A model generated the notes under the pieces. The model had not been told where the DNA came from. It did no database searches and saw only the letters and a program-made list of their open reading frames with translations. DNA of 64,000 nt, from assembly GCA_014706385.1 (NCBI GenBank), contig JACGZH010000005.1, positions 1,302,001 to 1,366,000 of the forward strand, written 5' to 3'. The DNA is from Phaffia rhodozyma. Its lineage: Eukaryota; Basidiomycota; Tremellomycetes; Cystofilobasidiales; Mrakiaceae. Within the stretch, counting starts at the first letter, position 1, and the number at the start of each line of letters is the position of its first letter. A program made the translations under genes and the position numbers. Shown piece by piece: positions 47,614-59,000 of the stretch.

Positions 47614-49166
47614 TTAAGAAGACACCTCAGTTGAAGTGAGACCGAAGTTGAAGATGACAGGTCCGGCAACTGTGTTCTCATCAGAGACATTGGCGGCGGC
47701 GCCTAAACAGCCAAACAAAAAGAAGGAAACACTCTTCAGCAATCAGGACGGACAAAGATAGGCAAAGAAGCAGGGCCTTAGGGAAAGACATACCGGCGGT
47801 AGTGATGACTCCGTAAGCGATACCCTGAAGACCCTCTGGAAGGGTGACGGTCTCGTCCGAGGCGATAGGGAGGAAGAACGACTTCAACTCAGAGTACACA
47901 ACAACTACGAGGAGAAGAACGCCAATATAGGCCAAGGAGTATGTTTTTGTCAGCAACAACGATCGAAATGCCTAATTTAGACGAGATACAACAGGAGTTA
48001 TAAATGAAGTAAAGACGGAGAAAAGATCAACGTACGAGCCTCAGAGTTTCCGGTGGTGGGGAAGTCAAGGGTAATCTTGTCACCGGCGGCGTACGAAGTC
48101 TCCTTCACGGTGGCAGCAGGGAAAGCCTTTACGGGCAAAGTCGGGTTGGCTATTTTTTGAGGGAAGAGTGGCCTCAGTCAAAAGCGCAAGAAAGAGAACA
48201 TATTCAGAATCGAGAAAGAATAGAAGATGACGAACTGTCTGGGCAGCTGGTAATGAACGCAGCGGCGATCGAGTAGACGTCGGAGAATCCGAGTGGGGTA
48301 TCGTAAGGCCCGTTCCAAGGGCTAGCAGAAAGACCGACGGAAGTTATCCAAGCCTGGTGTCGAGCCTCGACTGTCAGAATTGCTCCTGCAGCAGTCTAGA
48401 AAGAGGCCAGAATAAAGGTTGGGTGTGAGTAATCATATCTTAGAGAAAGAGAAGACCAGCGGAAGGACGTACGATGTAGTCAGGGTTAGTGATCTTGCTG
48501 GCAGCTCCAAGGTAAGCTGAAACACCGACGTTCTCGATCACACTCGAAAGCTGTATGTTCAATGAGACAGACTAGGGTAAGTCTCTGATTGTATATTGTT
48601 TAAACAAGAGAAAATATGGGTTGAGCATGTGAAGACTTACGCCGAGGAATCCCTTAGGGTCAAGGGCGGCAAGGCCAAAGCTGTAGTTGCAGGGCTTGGT
48701 CGCGGCATCGCCCAGAGCGGTCTGGAGGAAGGCGACATGGGAAGCCTCGTGCTGACCGACTACGGAGAGCGAGAGAAGATGAAGAATTAGTCAGAAGAAA
48801 GTTCAAAACATGAAGATAGAGATAAAATGAGATAAAAGACGAGGAAGGATGTCTTACTCTGAACAACTCGGTCTCGGACCCAAGGCTTGTAGCCTACCGA
48901 AGCAAACGCATCGGCATCAAACATGGACAAGGCCTCAGAATAGAAAGCATTCTCCAAGCTGAAGGAAGGACAATATATCCGTCTAGTCAGACCATCGATC
49001 TCGTTCAATACAAAAGAAGAGATGGAAACATAACGAACTGCTCGAGAGTGAGAGCGTATTGAAGGATGGTGGTATCAATGTCGTCCGCTCGGGGGGCCAG
49101 GGGCGCAGCAGAAACAAGTCCGGCGGTGGCGGCGAGGACGGCAAGAGCGGTAGTGGTGGAGATCAT
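47614..49166 (-). CDS. Secreted ferritin-like domain protein, Rds1/desiccation-related type (copy 1)
   Basis: Starts MISTTTALAVLAATAGLVSA, a signal peptide, then a mature part beginning about APRADDIDTTILQYALTLEQ. The ferritin-like fold (Pfam PF13668 type) is seen as LENAFYSEALSMFDADAF, QHEASHVAFLQTALGDAAT, LSSVIENVGVSAYLGAASKI and LTVEARHQAW, which provide the Glu, Glu-x-x-His and Glu-x-x-His metal ligands of the four-helix bundle. The C-terminal half has SDVYSIAAAFITSCPDSANP and beta segments ending DENTVAGPVIFNFGL. Multiple introns; the last exon ends at TAA 47614. The paralogue at 53.7-55.3 kb shares order, exon pattern and most motifs. Related proteins are stress-, desiccation- and late-stage-induced in fungi. 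Function in metal handling is inferred from the fold. Confidence 0.87.
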
Positions 49167-50306
49167 ATTTGTAAGAATATTAAAGAGTAGAAGCGGTTGT
49201 GGTTTGAGTGTACAGTAATGTCTTGAAGAGATGTTGATGGAGTGAGCAAAGAAGAAAACGATATCTCCAAGAAGACCAAAATCCAGAGGGCTTTTATGTG
49301 TTTTTTGGAGGAGGTTGAGTCCTTCAGGAGAACCACCTCCTTCAGGTGGAAGTATGGACTGGCAAGAGAAGGACAGAGTTCAAACAGACTACCGATCACT
49401 TGTCCATCCGATCTGTTCAACTCACGCCGGTCAGGCCGATGGTGAATTCAAATCAATCGGAAGGCTCTGCATCCAAGTTTCAACTGGGACCACGGGCTAG
49501 GGCTTAGAAAAGGAGGAGGAACTGTCTGGCACAGAGATGGACAAGTGGTACGAGCAGCATACATGTCCGGAGAAAAAGTTGGTTCGGCCTCCGATACATG
49601 TACCTGCTGGATCTACGATCACCCCTCTGACGGAGGGAGAGAAGGATGGTGTCTGAAAATAGGGTTGTTCCCCCATCTGGTTCATCCACTCAGTCGGTCA
49701 GCTGTCGGTGCCTATGCAGATGATGTAAGGGTGAGTACATGCGAGTCTGTCTTTGTCTGGTCAAGCTGCAAACGATCGATTAGCAACAGGCATAAGATGG
49801 TGGACCGATCAAGGCAAAAATAAGGTAGCCAAGCAAGACAGTGACGGGCAAGACTTTCGGATGTGAATCCTCGAGGAACGGTCGACCTGTTTCCTTGTCC
49901 ATCGGCCGCCGATTTCGAACGCCGGAGGACCGAGTGAAACAGGTCAGGTTACTAACCCCGACGTTCATGGTGTTTTCCTTCCGCCCCTATGGCGTTTTCT
50001 CGATCACTCTGTCGGCCCGATCGTCCGTCCTGAGTGTCGTCATCGTCCTTTCCTCGGTGTATTTTTACTCCCATCGGGCCGATCGACGATCAGAGTCTTC
50101 TTCGCTCCAAACTATGGATCATCATGTTTGTAAAATACATGATAAAATATCGACGATTCTAATATTCTCTATATTAAGACTATGTGGTGTATACAGCAGA
50201 TGAAAATGTATAAGAAATGGAAAAGTAACACGAAGAAGAAATCTCTAAATAAAACAAGCATACCAAGATCGTTTCGATCGTGTGCGTCGAGGAGGATTTC
50301 TATTGG
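49167..50306. other. Spacer between ferritin-like copy 1 and the SNG1-like gene
   Basis: About 1.1 kb on the 5' side of copy 1 and the 3' side of the SNG1-like gene. It holds CCGCCCCTATGG (around 49981-49992), related to a GGCCCCTATGG word upstream of copy 2, and several CGATCG/GATCG words at 50000-50100. No gene was recognised. Confidence 0.4.
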
Positions 50307-52802
50307 TTACTTCTCCTTCTCATTCTTGCTCTCCTGGCTTTCTTTCTTCTGCGTACGCCTCCTCATCAACAAGGTAAACAACGGAATGGTGATCATCGAG
50401 AGGGCTAAGAAGGAGGATGAAGAAAAGTGGTAACCTTGGGTCAGTTGTGTTACAAAAAAAGAAAGAAAGAAATCCCCTTGTTAGGCGACGACCCACCTAT
50501 CCAAGCGATCAATATTCCAGCATTTCGCCCCAACCGGTTCTTTGTATTGAAGATGATCGTCCGTACGGCATCTGACAAGTTGTAGAAAGGGAACGCGTAG
50601 CCGATTCGGTAGATCACGTTGCCGGTCATAGGGATCGGAACAGATACCTCCGACCTGGATGATCGAGTCGGATAAGCACGACGTTAGCCGTACGCACAAG
50701 CAGGTGGCGAAGAATCGAAAGACAGAGACAATCAGACATACACATTAATGATGATCCAGGCGATCAAAAAGAATGCCATGAACTGCGGTCCAACCAGGGT
50801 GACGACCGCCTCGGTTGCTAGTCCTAGCGCTGCCATTCCCATATATACAAAGACATACCCTAAAACGATGTAACGAGCAGATCCCTACGGTCAACGTCCC
50901 TAATCCGCTTTGGGAAAGAGAATATCGGACTCTGACTCACAGAGGAAGAATCCTCCTGCGTACGTATACTTCGCACCGAACGGAAGCTTGAAAGGCCTGG
51001 AAATGGAGCAAGGAGGAAACACAAACACCCGTTCCGGGAGAACAGTTCTTCATTCAGTCATATTTCTATTCTTCAGATATAGTACACCGCAAAAGCGTAA
51101 CGAATGAAACGTACAAATCAATCATCGTGTAGAAGAAAGCTACAAAGATATAGCTGACCAGAGGAGTAAAGATTCGCATCATGACGAGCGATCTATACTT
51201 TAGATATGGCGCCAGAGGGCCGTATCCTGATGCTCCAGCCATGGTCTGTTAGTCCAACGAGCGAACAGAATCAAGATAACAGATTAGTTGTCGCTCTTTC
51301 CATACACAGGGGCTATATATACAAAATCTAATTCACCTGGATGAAAGCGAGGACTGTGAACGGACGAGAGAAACATAGAAAGATGGCTCAGTTGAGAAGT
51401 TTTCTTTCCCGATAGCTGTTCTCATCCTTTCTTATCGACTTACTCATCAAGTAGATTAGTCCAACGAGATCTACGGCAGTCGCAACCGTTGCACTAAAAG
51501 GTCGGAGATCGTATCGGCTCCTGGATACATTGGCAGACATAGGCAGTCCAAACCGAAAATATATTTGTCAGAGAGATTTGGTGAAGAGACTTGGTCGAAA
51601 GAACGGTCTTGGCTCACAGGCTATAAGGAGTAGCGATTGTGCCTTGCGCCTGAGTCAACAAAGTAATAGCTGTTGCATTTCCCGAATTTTGGTTGAGATA
51701 CGATGCTGTTGAATTCGCTGATGCTTTTTGAAGCGCTGTATTCGTTGGCAAACGGAGGAAGAATAAAACACAGAGGATACACCTTGTTTAGCGCAGCAGA
51801 AATGACGTATGAATTGAAACAGAATTTATATCGCTACCTGGTTGGATGACGGAGACGATCTGAGGGAAGATAGCTTGGCGATACGCGTTCTCATTCCGAC
51901 CGCCCATGTATAAGGCAGAGACAGCCGAGGTGCCCTGTGGACATGCCAATGACAATCTTGTTCAGCGAACCATATGCTAAGGCATATCTACTGAAAGCCA
52001 GAAAGTAGAAATACGAACGGTATAGGTCGCGTTCCCTGTCTGTCTGGCGGTGAGCAAAACGTCGTCGGCTCCAGGATTAACTAGTAACGTTTGACAGGGA
52101 GGGAGTAGGAAAGATAAATCCACGATGGAACGGTCAGTTGACAGGGCAAGGTGATCACAAATGATCTGACATTAGACTTAGATGAATGGCATACCTATCA
52201 CAATCAACCAAGTCTCCTCCTCGAGTAAACGATTTATAAGCTCCTCCGTCACATTTCCTCCAAATTCGGCGCCGGTGAAGCGGCTTGCGTCCTGAATCTG
52301 CCAGCCCATATGAGGAGTCGGTTCGGCTACGGCTGTCCGAACAGCATTTTCGAGGGCCGCGAACGCTACAGAATTGGAACTGTCGAGATTGACGACCCAG
52401 GCGGAAAGCTCAAACATGTGTTGCGAAGTTTTCCATAACGAGCCCCTAGGAGAAAAATAAATTTTTGGTCCGAACGGTCGATTCAGAACGATGTAAGGAA
52501 ACATATGCTTGAGTGAACTACTCACCAGTAGAAGGGCAGACACTACTGGCCAAAGAGTCAAAAATGAGACAAAGAACGACGGAGATAGAACACGTAAGCA
52601 AGCCTCTCAGAAGAACAAGAAAAAAGAGAACAAGACCGACCATCCACGCGAAGATAATGGTGAGCATGCAAGCCCCAGCCATAGACTTCAGATACTGTTT
52701 CCTCAAAGCAGTCACCTTTGGATTCTTTGACCAAAAGTCATTCGAATACTTCTCTGGCTGTTGATCATGTGCTGTCTGTGCTTCTGAGCCTTGTTCAGAC
52801 AT
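50307..52802 (-). CDS. SNG1-family (DUF3533) membrane protein
   Basis: Predicted multi-pass plasma membrane protein of the yeast Sng1 (nitrosoguanidine resistance) family. ATG 52802 gives MSEQGSEAQTAHDQQPEKYS and a first membrane helix (MAGACMLTIIFAWMVGLVLF). A large extracytosolic loop follows with the typical RGSLWKTSQHMFELSAWVVN and NLDSSNSVAFAALENAVR stretches, FTGAEFGGNVTEELINRLLE, and a series of C-terminal helices down to LLMRRRTQKKESQ and stop 50307. The intron after the first helix is not certain (donor near 52619). Sng1 relatives affect drug resistance and membrane lipid asymmetry. The gene sits between the two ferritin-like paralogues, with divergent orientation to copy 2. Function is inferred from family only. 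Confidence 0.78.
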
Positions 52803-53685
52803 TGTACGAATGTGAATGTGGATGAGAGAGTATATAGCTTGACGATTGTTGAAGAATCAGGTCATATGAAGGTAAGTTTGATCTGAATCGTCTTTTTCTT
52901 ATAATTACGACGCTTCCCACGATCTTACATCATCATACGGGCCTTGGGCTTCTCCAAACGGACATCAGGATCGACGGGGCCGATGGGCCCGGTGGGTCCA
53001 ATTGACCAAGAAGACCGATAGCACGTGTCACTATAATGATGACTAAGCACCCCTTAGTTACACATCACTCAAACAAATTATGCCAAGTAGTACCTTCGAT
53101 GATGACAACAATAACAACAACAACGCAACATCACATACTAACCATCTGCTGATCGAGGTCGGAGGCCGGTCGCCAATACTCTAAATGAGAGTTGGACCGA
53201 TGGCGTTTAGGACAACTGACAAATCTACACTAATGGTTACGTCTGGGATCAATCCTCGACCGGCCTTCGCTTTGGCCTTCGTTTTAGCCTTTTAACTCTT
53301 ACGCGACTGATGTCCATAATCGTTCTTGTTGGACGTGTTTGTTTTGATCTTCCACGGCGAATGGACATTTCTCCTTGTCTCCGCCTTCAAGCCACAGGGC
53401 TCTTCATGTCACAAGCGTTCGGCCCCTATGGTTGAATGTTTTGATAGTTGACATTACGAACGAAAACATATCAACACATTCATCTCGGAGAGACCTCGAG
53501 TTCTATAAAAACTCAACTGATCGTTCTGGATTTTTCTCCGCTTCTTCTTCTCTTTCTTCTTCATCATCCTCAACACTTAATATCTCTACATATCGGGACT
53601 ATCCACTGACACTCTTTCCTTCTCTTCCAACACACTCTTTTCAATACATACACGCTTAACCGCTACTATACTTTTATACACAACC
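52803..53685. promoter_or_regulatory. Divergent promoter of the SNG1-like and ferritin-like copy 2 genes
   Basis: About 0.88 kb. It has stress-response-type CCCCT words at 53049-53053 (CACCCCTTAG) and about 53422-53426 (GGCCCCTATGG), and a (CAA)n stretch near 53106-53127. The last 170 bp are CT-rich leader sequence. STRE use is inferred from the consensus. Confidence 0.45.
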
Positions 53686-55253
53686 ATGGTCTCTACATCT
53701 ATCATCGCTTCTCTCCTCGCTGCCTCCGCCTCGGTCGCCGCTGCTGCCGCCTCCAGCGGCCCCATCCGACAGCGGGACAACATCGACACCAGTTAGTCTG
53801 CGTTTTTATTACTGCCCAAGCTTCTTGTACTTACGTGTACCTATTCTGTCTCATAGCCATTTTGCAGTATGCTCTTACCCTTGAGCAGTAAGTATAATCT
53901 CTTCTATAACAGCCTGCGATTATCAAGCATAGCGCACTGATGATTATGACCATGTTTGTACTATAAGCCTCGAGAACGCTTTCTACTCTGAGGCATTGTC
54001 CAAGTTTGACTCCGCTTCTTTCGAGGCTGCTGGTTTGCCCGACTGGGTTCGACGACGAGTCGTTCAAAGTGAGATCAGCCCCTATCTCTTCATTTCTTCG
54101 TCTCTCCTTCTCATCACTTGCTGACCACACACTCTCTCACTCTCTGTAGTCGGTCAGCACGAGGCTTCCCATGTCGCCTTCCTCCAGACCGCTCTGGGTG
54201 ATGCCGCGACCAAGCCCTGCACGTACAACTTTGGCCTTGATGCTGCCGGTCCTAAGGGATTCCTTGGGGTATGTCATTGTCTTCTCCTCTATCCGTGCTC
54301 AGTCGTGACTTTCACGTACTGGTTTAACCGATTGCGGTAGACAACTGGCTAATATCTCTCGGAACGCGATTACCTTTTCCTCTCTCAGCTCGCTTCCGTC
54401 ATTGAGAATGTCGGTGTCGCCGCCTACCTCGGAGCTGCTAACAAGATCACCAACCCTGCTTATGTTGTACGTCTCCCCTCTCTATGTATCCTTGATTGAT
54501 GTTTTCACCAGGCCAGGACTCTCATCGTGCCCTCTTGCGTATGCATATGCTTTGATCATTGTTAATTCTCTAGACCGCCGCTGGATCGATCCTTACTGTC
54601 GAGGCTCGACACCAGGCCTGGCTCAACTCAGCCGTCCTCAAGGAGGCCCCCTTCAGCGGACCTTACGACACTCCTCTTGGGTTCTCTGATGTTTACTCAA
54701 TCGCCGCTGCGTTCATTACCAGCTGCCCTGAGAGTTCGTCTTTTTCTCGTTCTCTTTCTTTGTTCTTCGTTTATCTTCAGGGGCATCGATGAGCTTATCG
54801 TTTCGGTTGTTGTCGTCGTCGTCGTCGTCGTCGTCAAATTGGTCTGATAGCCAACCCCACGTTGCCCGTCAAGGCTTTCCCTGCTGCCACTGTTGTGCAG
54901 ACGACCTACAAGGCCGGAGACAAGGTCACCTTGAAGTTCCCTACCACCGGAGCTGTCGAGAATTTGATCATCTACTCCGGCCTGACGGCTACTGTGGTTG
55001 CCATCCCCGAGAACTTTGAGGTCGTCTTGCCTGCTACTCTGCAGGGAACTTCTTATGCCGTGATCACCACTGCTTGTACGTTCTCTTCTCACCTCTTCTG
55101 CGACCGATACTGCGACCTGTTTACTGATCCACTCCTTTTTTTTGTTTCTCTGGGCTTATACCAGCCGCCGCCACGGACGTCTCTGACGAGAACACTGTGG
55201 CTGGACCGTTGATTTTCGATTTCCCCATTAACTCGCGAGATGTGTCTGCTTAA
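53686..55253 (+). CDS. Secreted ferritin-like domain protein, Rds1/desiccation-related type (copy 2)
   Basis: Paralogue of the gene at 47.6-49.2 kb. ATG 53686 gives MVSTSIIASLLAASASVAAA, a signal peptide, then RQRDNIDTTILQYALTLEH. The four-helix ferritin-like signatures follow: LENAFYSEALSKFDSASF, QHEASHVAFLQTALGDAAT, LASVIENVGVAAYLGAANKI and LTVEARHQAWLNS. The second domain shows SDVYSIAAAFITSCPE, NPTLPVKAFPAATVVQTTY and ends DENTVAGPLIFDFPINSRDV. Eight or nine short exons; the first intron is GTTAGT at 53792. Introns sit at the same protein positions as in copy 1. Compared with copy 1 the C-terminal extension lacks the hydrophobic run that copy 1 carries in one intron-rich region. Confidence 0.87.
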
Positions 55254-56012
55254 ATTTGACTGAAGGACTCTTGGCTATAATAATATATTTTTTTTCTTTT
55301 TCCTTGTTTTTTCTTTCTTTCTTTTGGGTCTAAACAAGGGCTCTTTTCTCTCTTTCTCTTTTCCTTCAAAGATACCAGACTGCGTTATTTCCCATTTCCA
55401 TTTATTTTTTCCTCGATTCTGTGTATGTGTGTGTACAGCGCATAACCCTGAATTCCTTAAACCATAATCCGATGATAGGTGTTTCTTCATTCTCTGTTAT
55501 CTCATATACCTTTGTCCTTGGTTACTACTCGACGGTCTCGCTCATCCCGTATCCCCGACTTATCAGTCACCCAAATCCCATCCGGCTTCAGTTCTTGCGT
55601 CCATTTGTCCTTTTGCTTTTCTTCTTCTTCCTCTTCGATATCCAGAACGTAGTTTATCAGTTTTCATTGCATTAAACATACGGGGATTTCTTTTGAAGGA
55701 TTTAAGAACTATGAAAATCATTTGTCCCGGGTATTATTGGTTTTTTTCCAAAAGTCAAAAGAGAAAGAAAAAGAAAAAGAAAGAAAAAGAAAGAAAAAGA
55801 AAGAAAAAGAAAGAAAAAGAAAAAAGGTTTACGAGCAAACAAATGAGTTGAAAGCATAATCCCTTGAGCTGAGTTCCTCCTTCTGATTGTTACCGCCCTT
55901 CGTCCGAATGAAAAGGCAGGATTAGAAGGAGATATAAGAGGAAGAGTACTACAAGATGGATAGAGAATGCGAGTAAAAGTCGAAGGATGCATGTAAAAGA
56001 AAGATAAGGAGA
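55254..56012. other. Convergent 3' spacer with a purine repeat
   Basis: About 0.76 kb. It contains a (GAAAGAAAAA)n tandem run at 55761-55826. Otherwise AT-rich 3' untranslated sequence of both neighbours; nothing coding recognised. Confidence 0.5.
55761..55826. repeat. Tandem GAAAGAAAAA repeat
   Basis: About five imperfect 10-bp units, entirely purine on the plus strand, just downstream of the convergent stops. Confidence 0.85.
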
Positions 56013-59000
56013 TCACTCTATAGGGTCGTCATGACTGAAATTGCAATTCAAGCCTCGCACACAACTTGAGGATCAGAAAAGAAAAAAAGGGGGGGGGGGG
56101 GAAAGATCTACTCGTCAGATCAAGATTCTTGTTTGTTTGTTTTTAATCGTTCGCCCAAGCAACATAAATAGAGAGAAGGAAGAAGAGAAAGAAAGACACT
56201 CACTGTTGACCGGTCGAGTAATATCTACAAAGTCTCTGGCTTCTTGATGACCCACCCCGACCTCCGCCTCGGCCCCCTCTGGGAGGATACATTGATTCAC
56301 TGGGCTGGAACGTTCTTGAATTTCCTCTCCCTCCAAAGTCCATCGTGTCTGCTATCCCACTCGGAGGAGGGAGACCGTATCCCGAATGTTTTTGTTGCTG
56401 TGAATGGTGTTGATATGAATTTTGATTGGGGTATGAGTTCGGGTACATCGATTCTTCGTTCCCTCTGTACGATGACCCTTCAGATTGATAAGGTTGAGAA
56501 CCCGACGCAACAGGTCGATAGGCCGGGTAGTCCTGAGAGGGAACTGGAGGATAAGCCGGGTACTCCTGAGAGGGGCCGGGCTGAAACCCATTGTTATTCG
56601 GCTGAAGTTGCTGCTCCGTTTGAGTCTTTTGAAGGCTAGCGGCGAGTGCGCCTAATTTTTGAAAGTCGATTCCTGCCAACGCAAGTGGGGGAGGTGCGCT
56701 GGGTTGAGAGGAATTTTCTGTGTTAGATGTTGAAGAAGAGGGAGGGATGAATGGTTGTGAGACTGGTTCTGCAGGGGTGTATCCGGCTAGAGTCGAGGGC
56801 TCCGGATGGATGAGAGGGATGGTAGTGGCGGCGGTGGTGGGGTCCTCCGACTCGGTTGGTACGTATTCTGATGGGACCATGATCTCGATCGTCTGTTCTG
56901 TCGATCCGACGATGATCTCTGCCTCGGACGGACATGGTGGGATGTCAACAGGATTGAGGTACATTGCTCCTAACACGGTGAGCTCTCTGAGTGCTTGACT
57001 CTCTCGTTCCTGTCCGACATATGTCGCCACACTATCAGGTTCCGAGGATAGTTCGACGTCTGGAAACACACACACAAAGAGGAGGTAAACCACAGGTATA
57101 GTGAGAATACTGGAACGTCGAGGAGACATTAAAGCATCTACAATTAAAGAATTCTTACCTGGAGGCTCAAACCAGTCAACCTGCTCGTAGATCCGGATGC
57201 TGTGTTTCATTGAAGACCCTTCACTCTGATCTAGCTCTGTGAGTCGATGACCATGGACATCCTGTTTTGGAATTAAGCAAGCGAGAAGGAAGGAAAAAGC
57301 ATGAGTGGACGGAGCTCGATATTTAAGAGAGAGAAAAAAACGAGTTTAGAGAAAGTAGATCGTGACGGCTTACCTCTGCGAGTGTATCCAGTGCCATCAC
57401 CTCCTCGCCGTCGTAGATAGCTCTCTCGATCAACTTTACCTGAACCAACTCTGATTCCGGTCTGAATGTTACCCTCCTTCTTCTGCCAGCCGGAACCTCT
57501 GCCGGAGCGCCTTCGACGGCCGAGATCGGCCGTTTTCCTAGAACTGTCGATGATGGTATCGGTGCGGTCTGCTTGACCGGTTCGGCCTGTTTAAGTAGGG
57601 AGAGCGCCTGTTTGAACACGTCCGACTGTTTCGATGATCCGGCGGAAGCATTAGATTTCGTTGCCGAGGACGAGGACGAGGAAGAAGAAGCAGATTTCTT
57701 GTTGAACGTAAGAGGAGCCGACGGGCCCGGCTTCTGGAACCATGCTTTATCGGTAGTAGACGGCTTGGTCGTCGAGGAAACGACGGTCGTTCGAGCGGCA
57801 GGTGTGGTCGATGTTTTCGAGGTAGGTGTCTTGGAGGCAGCAGTGGTGGTGATGGTGGTGGTAGTGGTGTTTGTCTTTTTGGCTATGCCAGCAAGAGGAG
57901 TACTCGATTTCTCGCTCGTCCGACGTTTCTTGTTGCTGCCTGGGGAATCAACAGGTGGATTCAAGGAGATCTCGTCAGTTTTCACTCAATTCATACGAAC
58001 AAAGTAGTAGAACAAACCTTCATCAGCTCCGTTGGCAGCAGATTGCATTTTGTCGACCAATATTTGATAACGCTCAACCATGTTTTTTGCCGAATCTCGC
58101 ACCCCTTTTTTTTATATCAGATGATCAACATTTTAATAAGCCTACACTGGAGAATGACATGACCAGGGAGACAAGAAGAAGAAGAAGAAGAAGAAAAGAA
58201 AAAGGACGACTCACGTTGGGAGAGCACTTCGTTATCGACCATCTTTGTCAACATTCTTCCTAACTTGTATTTTACTAGATGCGACACGGTGATGTCAAGC
58301 TTTTTAAGAAACTGTAGCAACGCTAGAGCCGTGCCTTCCCAGCTCCTAGCCTCCTTGCCCAACAGCGGTTTCAACCAGGAAACGATGAGACCCATCGCGT
58401 TCGGTTCGTCCAACCAGTACGAGAAAAACTTGACGGGCGCGGTCGCTGCTGCTTGTAGGAATTCTGTGCGCAGGCTTGCAGGAGCCGCAGGAGCTTCCGT
58501 CGGCGGCGAGGGCGCTAGAAGGGCGACGATTTCTCGGACGGTCGGCACGGGTGATCGGGATATGTTGTTGACCAGCTGTGTGATCCGGGCTTGAAGCTCG
58601 GCAGGCGTTAAAGGGGTCGCAGGTGGAGAGACGGTATGTCGTGGGGTACTAGACGTGCTGGAAGGACGAGCGGATGAAGAAGAGCCGGATTTGGTCGTAC
58701 TTGTCGAATTCGAATTTGGCGTGGGTTTAGGCTTGGGCGCGGCAGCCGGTACCTTGGCAGGGAGCGATGATGTAGGCGCAGGTTGGACCGTGCTTAGACC
58801 AGGCGCGGAAGCAGTCGGTGTCTGGCCTACAGGCTGAGCGGATAGATCTGAAGAATGACAAGCGGAGAATCAGAGAGATGAGCATATGAGGATCTCAAAA
58901 GACTGTAGCCGATGAGAAAAGTGGTGTAATTTATGCGTGTAGAAAATCTCTAATCATAGCAATAGAGAGGAGGAGAAAACTCGATAGGTTTTCCTTATCA

